Made by a program: the position numbers and the translations under genes. The notes under the pieces are model-generated. The model was not told the DNA's origin, searched no databases, and saw nothing but the letters and a program-made list of their open reading frames with translations. Of a stretch of DNA of 52,034 nt, positions 17,013 through 26,847 are shown one piece after another (the stretch's first letter is position 1; each line of letters opens with the position of its first letter). The DNA is from Clostridiaceae bacterium (GTDB taxonomy: Bacteria > Bacillota > Clostridia > Saccharofermentanales > DTU023): assembly GCA_012838795.1 (NCBI GenBank), contig DUOO01000051.1:1-52034 (forward strand), written 5' to 3'.

Positions 17013-20000
17013 TTGTCCCCGATAAAGACACGAGCAGAAATATCGAAGCTGATTTTCCAAAAACTTGAACAAGATAACAATGTTAAAAAAATTCTGCGTA
17101 ATCTAAACAGAAAATCTTTTCAGGTAGTTGGTCTTAACGAGTCTGCCCAAGTTTCCTTATTAGGATTGCTTTGCCAGAATCAAGCTGCGTTATTGGTTGT
17201 GTCCGATCAGTTGAAAGCGAATGCCTTACTGGATAATTGGCAAGCCGTTAGCAGCTTGCCGGCATATATTTTACCGGTAAAAGAATTAATTTTTACTGAT
17301 GTATTAGCCTCTAGTCGTGAAAATGAATTACAGAGATGTGCGATTTTATATCAATGGCTATGCGGTGAACCATGTCTGTTAATTGCTGTTGCCTCAGCTA
17401 TGGCTGATTGGTATCCGTCTGTGAAGCATTTTCAAGAGAACAGCTTAATTTTTAAATATGGTGAAATCTATGATTTTTTAGCTGTACAAGCCAAACTGCA
17501 AAGAACCGGTTATGAAAAAGTCGGACAAGTTGAATCAGCCGGACAATTTGCCGTGCGAGGAGATTTGTTGGATATCGGAATTTCAGTTCCCGGTTATCCT
17601 GCGGAAGTTCAATGTATCCGTCTTTCTTTTTTTGACAATGAATTGGAAGATTTGCGAGAATTTGATCCTGACAGCCAACGCTCAATAGGAACTTTGACAC
17701 GGGTGCAAATTCCACCTGCTCGGGAATGGTTATTAATGCCTGAGCAGATTACATTATTATCCGAACATATAAAACAATCATCCGAACGTCAAATGGAAAC
17801 AGCTTATCGTCAAGGAGCTGATCGAGATCTGGCGGAAGCTTTTGTTCGCCTGGGCAAACGTGATGCGGAACGCGTAGAGCAAAGTATGTATTTCCCGGCT
17901 TTAGATCGTTGGTTTTTTTTATTAGATACTGAAAAAAGCTCTTTATTGGAATTGGCAAAAACAAACCATAAGCTGATTGCTTTGGATGAGATTAGTCAAA
18001 TTCAAAAAAGACTTGATGCAAGCCAGGCAGATTTTCACGAACGAATCCTTGCATATTTGGAAAAAGCTCAAATAGTTAAAGGTACCGAAAAAATCAGACT
18101 GAGTTCAGCCGCAGCTTGGCAAGGTATCACTAGTTGTGGAGCTATCAGCTTTGCTCAAATTGATTCTTCCGGCAACGGAATTTCCGGATCGGAAAAAATT
18201 TCTTTTATAACTCAATCAAGCAGCAGTTATCGTTTAAGAGAGAGAGAGCTGATAGATGATATACAACATTGGACTGCAACTCAGGATACAGTAATAATTT
18301 TTGCCGGAAGTGAATCCCGTGTAAAACGTATCGATCAATTGGCCAAAGACCATAATTTAATGTGTAACATTGTTCAAGATGGATTAAATAAAGGTTTTAT
18401 CTGGCAGGGAATCGGTTTAAATGTAATCGGTACGCAAGATCTTTTCGGTACTGAAAAGAAGCGTCATCGCGGAAAACAACATGGTATGGCGATTGACTTT
18501 CTGTCCGATTTGAAACCCGGTGAATATGTGGTTCATGAAAGTCATGGTATCGGCAAATATAACGGTCTGAAAACTCTGGAAACAAGTGGAACACAAAGTG
18601 AATACTTACATATTTCTTATGCCGGAACGGATCAGCTTTACATTTCAGTTGATCAATTAGGACAAATTCAAAAATATGTTTCTGCCGGAGGCGGCAAACC
18701 GAAGTTGTCCAAGCTCGATGGGAAAAGCTGGAATAAACTTAAAAACAGAGCAAGAGATTCGATTAAAAGACTTGCGGTAGATTTGATTGCTTTGCATGCA
18801 GAAAGAATGAAGATTAAAGGTCATAATTTCGGGCCGGATACGGTTTGGCAGGCAGAATTTGAAGAAGGTTTTCCATACACGGAAACGGAAGATCAAATTA
18901 TTGCAATCGAAGAAGTCAAAGCTGATATGGAATCTGATCATGTGATGGACCGTCTCTTGTGTGGTGATGTAGGTTTCGGCAAGACGGAAATAGCTTTCAG
19001 AGCGATGTTTAAGGCGGCACTTGACAGTAAACAGGCTGTGCTGTTGGTTCCGACGACGGTTTTAGCACAACAACATTATGAGAATTTTGTCGAGCGGGTT
19101 CAAAATTTCCCGATCAATGTCAAAATGCTGAGTCGTTTTGTTTCGGCAAAAGAACGTAACAAGACTCTGCGCGGTTTAGAAACAGGAGAAGTAGATATCG
19201 TTATCGGTACACATCGAATATTATCCCAAGATGTTAAATTTGCTAATTTAGGTCTTTTGGTGATTGATGAAGAACAACGTTTCGGAGTAGATCATAAGGA
19301 AAGTCTCAAAGCACGTTTCCCTCAAGTTGATGTACTGTCAATGACCGCGACTCCGATACCGCGTACTCTCCATATGTCACTATCCGGTATCCGAGATATT
19401 TCGTTTCTCGAAAACGGTCCGTCCGATCGTAAAGCTGTTCAGACTTTTGTGATGGAATTCAGTCAGGATGTGATAGAAGAGGCTATATTACGTGAGATTT
19501 CGCGTGACGGCCAAGTTTTTTATTTGTATAACAACACAAAAAAAATTGATGAAAAATCACAAAAACTACGTGAAGCCATGCCCGGATTGAAAGTGGATTA
19601 CGGACATGGCCAAATGAGTGAACGAAGTCTTGAAGCAGTGGTTGAGAATTTTTTGGCAAAAAAATTCAATGTCTTTGTCTGTACAACTATTATTGAGTCA
19701 GGTCTCGATATGCCGAATGTTAATACGATCATTGTAGAGGATGCTGACCGTCTAGGCCTGGCACAGTTATATCAAATCCGAGGCAGAGTCGGTCGATCTG
19801 AACGTCAAGCCTATGCATATATCACTTATAATCCGGATCGTGTTTTGAATGAAGATGCAACTAAACGCTTAACGGCGATTCGTGATTTTACTGAAATAGG
19901 TTCAGGATTTAAAATAGCTTTACGCGATTTGGAGGTCCGCGGTGCGGGCAATTTGTTAGGTGCCGAACAACATGGTCATATGGAAGCGATAGGCTATGAA

Positions 20001-20507
20001 CTTTATTGTAAAATGCTGGCGGAAAATGTGCGTGAACTTAAAAATGAGCCTGAGGTCAAACAAGCAAAATTTGCCCAGATAGATTTGAATGTCGATGCGA
20101 GGATTCCTGAGTATTACATAGCTTCCGAGGGGCAAAGACTTGACTTTTATTTGCGAATTTCTCATGTCATGCAACTGAAAGATTATCAGGATATTACTGA
20201 TGAGTTGTTGGATCGATATGGTGATTTACCGGAAGAAGTGATCAATTTATGTGACGTAGCATTGATTCGATCAATCGGAGGTAATTTAGGTATAGAAAAG
20301 ATTACCGCGATCCAAGAAGATTTATTCTTTTATTTTTCTGAAAATGAATTTGATCCGCAAAAAATGGTAAAATTGTTAGACAATCCCGGAACAAAAGGCA
20401 GATTATTGTTCAATGCAGGAGCAAAGCCATATTTGATGCTGAAAAAAGGTGCTGCGAACCGGAAGCAGTATCTTAAACAAATTCTAAATATTTTGCTTAT
20501 ACAATAA
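17013..20507 (+). CDS. mfd: Transcription-repair coupling factor Mfd
   Basis: 1164-residue translocase that removes RNA polymerase stalled at DNA lesions and recruits UvrA. Domains in order: UvrB-like N-terminal module (1-350), RNA-polymerase-interacting CarD-like domain (about 490-560; DLKPGEYVVHESHGIGKYNG), RecG-like translocase with Walker A GDVGFGKTE near residue 650, VIDEEQRFGV and TATPIPRTLHMSLSG, the TRG region (RDLEVRGAGNLLG), and the C-terminal TRCF domain. The start is TTG 17013, preceded by ATGGAG. Complete for the family. Confidence 0.97.
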   Translation: MSPIKTRAEISKLIFQKLEQDNNVKKILRNLNRKSFQVVGLNESAQVSLLGLLCQNQAALLVVSDQLKANALLDNWQAVSSLPAYILPVKELIFTDVLASSRENELQRCAILYQWLCGEPCLLIAVASAMADWYPSVKHFQENSLIFKYGEIYDFLAVQAKLQRTGYEKVGQVESAGQFAVRGDLLDIGISVPGYPAEVQCIRLSFFDNELEDLREFDPDSQRSIGTLTRVQIPPAREWLLMPEQITLLSEHIKQSSERQMETAYRQGADRDLAEAFVRLGKRDAERVEQSMYFPALDRWFFLLDTEKSSLLELAKTNHKLIALDEISQIQKRLDASQADFHERILAYLEKAQIVKGTEKIRLSSAAAWQGITSCGAISFAQIDSSGNGISGSEKISFITQSSSSYRLRERELIDDIQHWTATQDTVIIFAGSESRVKRIDQLAKDHNLMCNIVQDGLNKGFIWQGIGLNVIGTQDLFGTEKKRHRGKQHGMAIDFLSDLKPGEYVVHESHGIGKYNGLKTLETSGTQSEYLHISYAGTDQLYISVDQLGQIQKYVSAGGGKPKLSKLDGKSWNKLKNRARDSIKRLAVDLIALHAERMKIKGHNFGPDTVWQAEFEEGFPYTETEDQIIAIEEVKADMESDHVMDRLLCGDVGFGKTEIAFRAMFKAALDSKQAVLLVPTTVLAQQHYENFVERVQNFPINVKMLSRFVSAKERNKTLRGLETGEVDIVIGTHRILSQDVKFANLGLLVIDEEQRFGVDHKESLKARFPQVDVLSMTATPIPRTLHMSLSGIRDISFLENGPSDRKAVQTFVMEFSQDVIEEAILREISRDGQVFYLYNNTKKIDEKSQKLREAMPGLKVDYGHGQMSERSLEAVVENFLAKKFNVFVCTTIIESGLDMPNVNTIIVEDADRLGLAQLYQIRGRVGRSERQAYAYITYNPDRVLNEDATKRLTAIRDFTEIGSGFKIALRDLEVRGAGNLLGAEQHGHMEAIGYELYCKMLAENVRELKNEPEVKQAKFAQIDLNVDARIPEYYIASEGQRLDFYLRISHVMQLKDYQDITDELLDRYGDLPEEVINLCDVALIRSIGGNLGIEKITAIQEDLFFYFSENEFDPQKMVKLLDNPGTKGRLLFNAGAKPYLMLKKGAANRKQYLKQILNILLIQ

Positions 20508-20711
20508 TTATTCGAAATAGTTTATAATTAATCATTATGGTTTTTTATTTAATATCTTTTATTTTTATTATTAGATAAATACTTTATTTTAATAATTAAA
20601 CTAAAAGAAATTAAATAGATAGAGAAGATTAAGTAAGAGTATTTTAAGGGACAAAGACTTATGGAAGTTAGTTTCATGAGCAAGAAAATATTTGTAGATT
20701 GAGGTAAGTAT

Positions 20712-21641
20712 ATGCAAATCAAACAATTAGAGGCACTTGTAAATGTTATTGATTTCGGGAGTTTCAGTAAGGCTGCGGAAGCAACTTATTTATCCCAACC
20801 CACCATCAGTTCACACATCAGAACTTTGGAAAGAGAAGTTGGGACAAAGTTGGTCGTGAGATCAACCAAAGAGATTTATCCGTCACATGCAGGAAAAGTT
20901 TTATACGAGTATGCAAAAGAGATTCTCAAATTAAGAGAAAGAGCAATGATTGAACTGAAACACGAAACATCAAGTATATCCGGAACCTTGCAAATAGGAG
21001 TTACCGAATTTCCGTCAGAATGTTTTTTGCCTGAATTTATCAGCAAGTTTTCTGAAAAATATGAAGAATTAACATTTAAAATCATTAATTATTCAAACCA
21101 AGATATCTCAGAAGCAATTTTGAATAACGGTGTTGAAGTCAGTATTTCAGAATCTGATATAGAAAAAAGAAATATTACTTTGGAACCGATTGCCGATATT
21201 CAATATGTCTTCATTACACCTGAGAACAACAAATATACCAAAATGCAAGAAGAGGGAGTGGGCTTGGTCGAGCTTTTGAAAAATTCCCGTTTTATCCTTT
21301 CAAAAGATGGTTCTGTTTTGTATCAAAATTTAATCCGCTATATTTCAAGTATCGGTTTAGAAAGGCGTGATCTGAATATCATTGCTTCGATGCAAAATGT
21401 TCGAGGTATTATTGAGGCTGTCAGAAATGGCTTGGGTATTTCTTTAGTGCCTGTTCAATATTTAACCGATAAAGATGGTTTGTTGATTTTTGGTAAGAAT
21501 ACAGACAGCAAATACTTAAATCGAAATTTATTTTTAGCTTATCATAGTAATAAACCCTTATCGCCTGCTGCTGAAGTTTTTGTTCAAGAACTGAAAAGAA
21601 AATATATTATGGACAAATCCGGTCCGTTAGCTAATATCTAG
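20712..21641 (+). CDS. LysR-family transcriptional regulator
   Basis: 309-residue LTTR. The winged helix-turn-helix occupies about residues 1-60 (GSFSKAAEATYLSQPTISSHIRTLE), followed by a linker helix and a periplasmic-binding-protein-like effector domain. The N-terminal sequence resembles the CysL / selenium-metabolism-associated subgroup, but no sulfur or selenium genes are nearby, so the effector is unknown. GAGGT precedes the ATG. It is flanked by AT-rich spacers (204 bases upstream, 267 downstream). The downstream HPr-like/C39 pair on the same strand is the nearest candidate target. Confidence 0.9.
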   Translation: MQIKQLEALVNVIDFGSFSKAAEATYLSQPTISSHIRTLEREVGTKLVVRSTKEIYPSHAGKVLYEYAKEILKLRERAMIELKHETSSISGTLQIGVTEFPSECFLPEFISKFSEKYEELTFKIINYSNQDISEAILNNGVEVSISESDIEKRNITLEPIADIQYVFITPENNKYTKMQEEGVGLVELLKNSRFILSKDGSVLYQNLIRYISSIGLERRDLNIIASMQNVRGIIEAVRNGLGISLVPVQYLTDKDGLLIFGKNTDSKYLNRNLFLAYHSNKPLSPAAEVFVQELKRKYIMDKSGPLANI

Positions 21642-21908
21642 CTACAGGAATAATAAAAAAATAATACATAATATTTTAAAGATAAAGGAAACGTTCATAA
21701 CCATAGGCAATATTGATCAGATTTAGCTGTGCTAATTAACAAAAAAGCACAAAACCCAAATGTCCAATCCGACTTGCTTTGCTTAACTGTGTTAAAATAC
21801 TACTGTAATATTAATGCTTAAACATTGATCAAACATAATATGTAGACGCATTAAACATAAAAAGAACAAAAAATGGAATTGATATTAAAAATTTAGAAGG
21901 AGATTTTT

Positions 21909-22142
21909 ATGATTACAAGAAAGATGTTTCGTTCGATTGATGAACTGCAATTGGTACAATACTATGCAACTTTGTCCTCGGAAGATGTTGGTTTTCACTC
22001 AGAAGACGGCAAAGTAATTGTTGATGCCAAAAGTTTTATCGGCTTATTCGGTCTTGATTTTAGCAAACCGATTTTAGTAGTCAGTGAAGATGAAGATTTT
22101 CATAAAAAAATCGGAAACATAGGAGAAACTGTTGAAGAGTAG
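21909..22142 (+). CDS. HPr-like small protein without phosphorylatable histidine
   Basis: 77-residue protein matching the clostridial HPr-family pattern: DGKVIVDAKSFIGLFGLDFSKPILV is the second half of an HPr fold (the serine-containing KSxxGLxxL stretch). The region where HPr carries its active-site histidine reads YYATLSSEDVGFHSEDG and has no equivalent of the HARP motif, so it should not act as a sugar-PTS phosphocarrier. Such HPr-like proteins are common in Clostridia and of unknown function. AAGGAGA precedes the ATG. Its end overlaps the next gene by 11 bases, which implies co-expression. Confidence 0.65.
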   Translation: MITRKMFRSIDELQLVQYYATLSSEDVGFHSEDGKVIVDAKSFIGLFGLDFSKPILVVSEDEDFHKKIGNIGETVEE

Positions 22143-23304
22143 TATCTCACAACAAAAAATAATCCGATACAGTGCAATTATCATTATAGTTGCAATTCTG
22201 ATCGGATTAGTCATGCATTTTGCAAATATTACAGATCCGATTGTAGCGAATATAGTCGGATCTGTTGATGTTTCAAATAATAATAGTTCTGCGGATATAG
22301 AAGACAAAGTTGCTGCTGATTCCGATCCTGATTCAGATGATGACATTGGCTCTGATACTTATTCTAATCCCGATTCTGATTCGAACTTTGATGTCGATTC
22401 AAAGAAAACCAAATCAGACAACTCGGATTTGGCTGGAACGGACAATTCAGAAGAAAAAAATAAAATAGAATTTGAATCCGAACCTATTATCGACCCGGTT
22501 CCTTATTTTGAAAGTGGCGGTCAATATAAAGCGACAGATCCGGAAGAAATTGAATTGCTCAAACAGTACCCGGATGTTGTAGACATGGAATTCAGCGGTG
22601 ATACATATAAATTCAATCCTCTCGAGCAATGGCGCTATGATAAAATCATGGAAAAACATGATAAATTACCGCTTAACTTGCAAGAACTGCTTGTTAACAG
22701 ACCACAATCGGTACATTTTGTCTATAAGTATTTTGATTATTTAGAAAATCCGCAAAACTATGACCCTGACGCAAAATCCAATATAATTGATTTTTCCAAA
22801 GTAAAGTCAAAAAGCAAGTACCCTTATTATTCAAATTGGGACAGTACTTGGGGCTATCTGGATTACAGTATGGGCATACTTGCAACTTCAGGTTGCGGAC
22901 CGGTAAATTTTGCGATGCTTGTTTCCGGCATGAATCAAGATGAAACCATGACACCTGCCAAAGCGCGTGAATTTGCACGTAAAAACGGTTATGAAGCCAT
23001 GAACGGCAAAGGAACGTTATGGGATTTATTTACCAAAGGTGTCAATGATTTTGGTATAAAGTCTGAAATTTTAAATGTTCACAGACCGGACCTGATAAAA
23101 CAAGCTCTTCATGACGGGAAACCGGTTATTTTATTGATTAATCATCCGGATTTTACCAATGTCGGACATTTTATCTTACTACATGATATCGAGGGCGACA
23201 TGGTTAAACTTCAAGATAGCAACAGCATCAGCAATACGAATAAGATGTGGGATCTAATGGAATTGCTGCAACATTCAGTCAATGCATGGAGTTTCTATAA
23301 ATAA
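22132..23304 (+). CDS. Membrane-anchored C39-like peptidase
   Basis: 390-residue protein starting at TTG 22132, inside the end of the HPr-like gene, with AGGAGA 5 bases upstream. One N-terminal membrane helix (about residues 10-30) is followed by a low-complexity Asp/Ser-rich stalk (about 48-115), then a papain-like peptidase_C39_2 domain (about 225-388). Likely catalytic residues are C255 in ATSGCGPVNFAML and H346 in NVGHFILLHD, with the acidic/polar residue in KLQDSNS. The arrangement suggests an extracytoplasmic cysteine protease held on the membrane. Substrate unknown; no bacteriocin or ABC exporter domain is attached, so it is not a leader-peptide-cleaving transporter. Confidence 0.75.
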   Translation: MKSSISQQKIIRYSAIIIIVAILIGLVMHFANITDPIVANIVGSVDVSNNNSSADIEDKVAADSDPDSDDDIGSDTYSNPDSDSNFDVDSKKTKSDNSDLAGTDNSEEKNKIEFESEPIIDPVPYFESGGQYKATDPEEIELLKQYPDVVDMEFSGDTYKFNPLEQWRYDKIMEKHDKLPLNLQELLVNRPQSVHFVYKYFDYLENPQNYDPDAKSNIIDFSKVKSKSKYPYYSNWDSTWGYLDYSMGILATSGCGPVNFAMLVSGMNQDETMTPAKAREFARKNGYEAMNGKGTLWDLFTKGVNDFGIKSEILNVHRPDLIKQALHDGKPVILLINHPDFTNVGHFILLHDIEGDMVKLQDSNSISNTNKMWDLMELLQHSVNAWSFYK

Positions 23305-23370
23305 TTCGTAATTAATATTCGCACAATATTACACTATCAATCATTAATATTTATAATATTTATATTCTCT

Positions 23371-25221
23371 TCAAAAACCGGTACTCATATCTTCCAATTC
23401 TGAAATCATTTCACCGATAAAATTAATCATATTACGTAATGGTTTGTCAGTTGTTAAATCAACATCAATGATTTTTGCATGCTCAATTACATCAAGCGGA
23501 CCGCCGGTACTGAGAAATTTCAGCCATTTCTCTACTTGTTGCGCAAGATGTTCTTCTTTGGATTTTGCAGATTCGGCTGCGGGTTTTTGATTTAATTTCA
23601 GGAAGAAATCTGTAGCAACAACTAAGCTTGCACTGTAAGTATATGAATAGAGATCAGCGTAATAGTGTGGTTGACGCATCCAGGTTTTTTCAGCACCCGG
23701 ATCAATAATAACACTGTCATCCCAGAATCTTTCGAGTAATTCTTTGAATATATCATCCAAATCATTGGCGGACAATTGTTCGCCGGCTGCAATGCGATCC
23801 ATGACTGTTCTTTGGAAACAAGCTTCATGCAGATGAGTTACTGCATTATGATAATAAGTATTACCGATCATGGAAGAGATTACCCAACGCCTGAAACGTA
23901 AATCGTCATTTTTCTTTAATAAACTGTCACTTAGCAATAATTCATGCGTTGTAGAGGGAACTTCAACCAAATAGAAAGGCATCTCGGATTCCAGGAATGA
24001 ATTGTTTTGCGAGACAAGAATGTCTTGTGCAGCATGTCCCAGTTCATGAGCAAGAGTAAATACTTCGCTTAATTTGTCTGACCAGTTAAGTAAAATATAT
24101 GGATGAGCAGCAGGAGCCATTGTGCAAAAACCGCCGGTCGATTTACCGATGTTTTGAGCAAAATCAATCCAACGTTCGGGATAACTTGCCATAATCATAT
24201 CGTGATATTCTTTACCCATAATTTGCATAGCGTCGGAAATATATTGTTCTGAATCTTTAATAGAAATTACGGGAGAATATTCAGGATCCAATGGCAGTAA
24301 TAAGTCGGCGAAATGCATTTCTTCCAGATTGTAAGCTTTTTGAATCAATTTGGCATAACGTCGCATATGGGGAGCAAGTTCGTTCATGATCAAATCTATT
24401 TGCCGATCATAGAGTTCACGTGTACTTTTTTGGTGAAATAAAGCTGCTTCGGTTGCATTTTTGAAGCCGCGTAATTTTGCCATAGTTTCTTTATAAGTAA
24501 AATTGGCCAACAATATTTGAGCATTGACATTATGATAATTTTGTAAAGTTGCGCAGAATTCTTGGAAAGCTGTGCGTCTGACTTCTGTATCAAACTCGGC
24601 AGAATATTTTGTTTCATACAAAACATAACTTAACGGATAAGATTTTTCCCTAACTTCGAAATCCGGAAAATTCATATCTTGAGCTTTTATTGTTTCGTAG
24701 ATTGTTTCAGGCAAATTTAAAGAGGGAATCAATGCAGCCAGTACCTGTTCAGTTTGAGGTTCAAGCAAATATTTTCGGTAGGCTGATTGATCGGCTAAAT
24801 ACTGTTTGTATATCTCTGTTTGTTCTATGGCTTGCTCGATTATTTCTTGCTCGGTTTCGGCTATTTCACTTGTGAAAAATGATAATTCAGCGCTTGCTTG
24901 TGCAGCCAATAATTCAAATTCCTGCAACCATTTGCCCAGTTGATCATTCCTCATATCGACAGCGAATTGCAGATAAGTATATGTGCCGATATTATTCATG
25001 AGAACTATTATTTCCTCATAATCGGCAATTCCGGTTAGAAGAAATTGCGGATCAGCTGTTGTCTTGATTTTAGTTTTGAATTTATCAACAAAAGATTGTG
25101 TTTTTTCTTTGAGATCTGTTTGAGCTGTCCGATATTCATCGTCTGTTGAAAAAATTGCATTTAAATCCCAGGTTTCTGCAACAGGAATTTCTGATCTTAA
25201 AGGTAGTGCCTGAATAGTCAT
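23371..25221 (-). CDS. pepF: Oligoendopeptidase F
   Basis: 616-residue cytoplasmic M3-family zinc metallopeptidase that degrades short peptides. The HELGHAAQD zinc motif is near residue 392, and the third ligand glutamate is in the downstream EVPSTTHELLLSD helix. The N-terminus RSEIPVAETWDLNAIF is typical for PepF. The start is set at the ATG at 25219-25221, giving MTIQALPLRSE with AAAGGA upstream; an in-frame ATG 63 bases upstream would add a non-conserved tail. It converges with the C39-like gene and diverges from trxB. Confidence 0.95.
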   Translation of the reverse strand: MTIQALPLRSEIPVAETWDLNAIFSTDDEYRTAQTDLKEKTQSFVDKFKTKIKTTADPQFLLTGIADYEEIIVLMNNIGTYTYLQFAVDMRNDQLGKWLQEFELLAAQASAELSFFTSEIAETEQEIIEQAIEQTEIYKQYLADQSAYRKYLLEPQTEQVLAALIPSLNLPETIYETIKAQDMNFPDFEVREKSYPLSYVLYETKYSAEFDTEVRRTAFQEFCATLQNYHNVNAQILLANFTYKETMAKLRGFKNATEAALFHQKSTRELYDRQIDLIMNELAPHMRRYAKLIQKAYNLEEMHFADLLLPLDPEYSPVISIKDSEQYISDAMQIMGKEYHDMIMASYPERWIDFAQNIGKSTGGFCTMAPAAHPYILLNWSDKLSEVFTLAHELGHAAQDILVSQNNSFLESEMPFYLVEVPSTTHELLLSDSLLKKNDDLRFRRWVISSMIGNTYYHNAVTHLHEACFQRTVMDRIAAGEQLSANDLDDIFKELLERFWDDSVIIDPGAEKTWMRQPHYYADLYSYTYSASLVVATDFFLKLNQKPAAESAKSKEEHLAQQVEKWLKFLSTGGPLDVIEHAKIIDVDLTTDKPLRNMINFIGEMISELEDMSTGF

Positions 25222-25448
25222 TGTGATAAGAATCCTTTCAATATTAACTCTCGAAGCTGCTGTAAATCTGTAACATTTTGCCACTATTATTGATTGAGTT
25301 TGTTAAATTTTTTATGCCATATTAGAATACACCTTAATTGATAATTAATAAACTTTTAAATTTGGTTATGATTCAGATTCGGAATTAGTTTTATCTTGGA
25401 ATTAAATTTGAAATTGATTTTAACCGGAATGTAAGTGAGGTGCATAAA

Positions 25449-26411
25449 ATGAATACACAAAAAATTTATGATGTAGCAATAATAGGTGCCGGTCCTGCCG
25501 GTTTAGCTGCCGGAATTTATGCAGGTAGAGCCGGTCTGTCTAATATTATCATCGAACAAGCTCTTGATGGAGGCCAAATTGCTAATACCAGTATTATCGA
25601 AAATTATCCCGGACAAAACCCGGATGGCGAATCCGGCACCAGCTTAATTGAGCGTTTCAGCAAACAAGCAGAATTGTTTGGCAGTGAGAGAGCTCAGGAC
25701 ATTGTTCAAGAAGTTGACTTAAATTCAACAATCAAAACTATCAAGGGTATGATGCAGACCTATCAAGCTCGCAGTTTGATCATTGCAACCGGTTCCAGTC
25801 CGCGCAAAGGTGGTTTTGCAGGTGAAGCTGAATTCACCGGACGCGGAGTTTCTTATTGTGCAACTTGTGACGGAAATTTTTTTAAAGGTTTAGAAGTTTT
25901 TGTTATAGGAGGCGGCGAAGCAGCGGTTGAAGAGGCAATTTATTTAACTAAACTTGCGCGCAAAGTCACAATTATTCATCGTCGTGATCGTTTGCGTGCC
26001 GTTGAATCAGTTCAGGAAAGAGCTAAGAATACTCCCGGTTTGGAATTAATGCTTAATACAGTTGTTGAATCGGTTTCCGGCGAAGATGTAATTGAAGAAC
26101 TAACTGTACGTAATGTAAAAAATGACGAAATAACCGTAATCAGGAAAAATGAAAACGATGCATTACTCGGTTTGTTTGTATTTGTCGGCAATGTTCCCAA
26201 TTCAAATCTGTTCAGTGATGAATTGGCAAAAAACAATGGATATATCATTACTGATACCGAAATGCAAACCAACATCCCGGGTGTCTTCGCAGCAGGCGAC
26301 ATCAGAGATAAAACTTTCCGCCAGGTAATAACCGCGGCAGCAGATGGGGCAATTGCAGCCAACTCGGTCTTACGATACCTTTCGACATTAGATGGAACTC
26401 TGTATGAATAA
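25449..26411 (+). CDS. trxB: Thioredoxin reductase (NADPH)
   Basis: 320-residue FAD enzyme that reduces thioredoxin. The FAD site is AIIGAGPAGLAAGIYAGRAG, the redox pair is C137/C140 in YCATCDG, the NADPH site is VIGGGEAAVEEA, and the C-terminal FAD motif is GVFAAGDIRDK. The start is ATG 25449, with GTGAGG 8 bases upstream; the in-frame GTG at 25440 overlaps that site. No thioredoxin gene is adjacent. The gene ends 40 bases before the 92-bp repeat array. Confidence 0.95.
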   Translation: MNTQKIYDVAIIGAGPAGLAAGIYAGRAGLSNIIIEQALDGGQIANTSIIENYPGQNPDGESGTSLIERFSKQAELFGSERAQDIVQEVDLNSTIKTIKGMMQTYQARSLIIATGSSPRKGGFAGEAEFTGRGVSYCATCDGNFFKGLEVFVIGGGEAAVEEAIYLTKLARKVTIIHRRDRLRAVESVQERAKNTPGLELMLNTVVESVSGEDVIEELTVRNVKNDEITVIRKNENDALLGLFVFVGNVPNSNLFSDELAKNNGYIITDTEMQTNIPGVFAAGDIRDKTFRQVITAAADGAIAANSVLRYLSTLDGTLYE

Positions 26412-26451
26412 ACTTTGATCTATTGATTTTTAGAAAACACCTCGTAAGTGA

Positions 26452-26819
26452 CAAAATTTACGCTTCTGCGGATGAACTGCTGGTTGCGAACCGCACAGCC
26501 GGCTTTTTTGACTAAGAACATCTTGAGATGAGACCTGATGTGCCAAAATTTACGCTTCTGCGGATGAACTGCTGGTTGCGAACCGCAGAGCCGGCTTTTT
26601 TGACTCAGAACATCTTGAGGTGAGACCTGATGTGCCAAAATTTACGCTTCTGCGGATGAACTGCTGGTTGCGAACCGCAGAGCCGGCTTTTTTGGCACTG
26701 AACATCTTGAGGTGAGACCCGATGTGCCAAAATTTACGCTTCTGCGGATGAACTGCTGGTTGCGAACCGCAGAGCCGGCTTTTTTGGCACGGAACATCTT
26801 GATATGAGGATCAAAATAT
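26452..26819. repeat. Four tandem 92-bp repeats in a convergent intergenic region
   Basis: Copies begin at 26452, 26544, 26636 and 26728, an exact 92-base period, and differ at few positions. Within each copy CTGCGG...CCGCAG forms an inner stem and GCCGGC is followed by T6. In copy 3 the unit is bounded by perfect 9-base inverted repeats GTGCCAAAA (26632-26640) and TTTTGGCAC (26690-26698), also seen in copy 4. The linker CATCTTGAGGTGAGACCTGATG is itself a small hairpin. The array lies between trxB and a minus-strand membrane gene and fills most of 26412-26847. It could act as a bidirectional terminator or barrier, or be a REP-like element amplified in place. No CRISPR spacers: nothing unique lies between copies. 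Confidence 0.9.
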
Positions 26820-26847
26820 CAATGTTTACGATAATGATTCGAAAACG

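Noticed and set aside
21642-21908. Promoter or operator for the HPr-like gene
   Set aside because: TAAAAT-like sequences exist, but no hexamer pair with proper spacing; too AT-rich to call.
26420-26638. Minus-strand 72-codon ORF
   Set aside because: It is made of the 92-base repeat itself and shows an internally repeated peptide; no ribosome-binding site.
26452-26819. CRISPR array
   Set aside because: The whole 92-base unit is conserved, with no unique spacers, and no cas genes are near.
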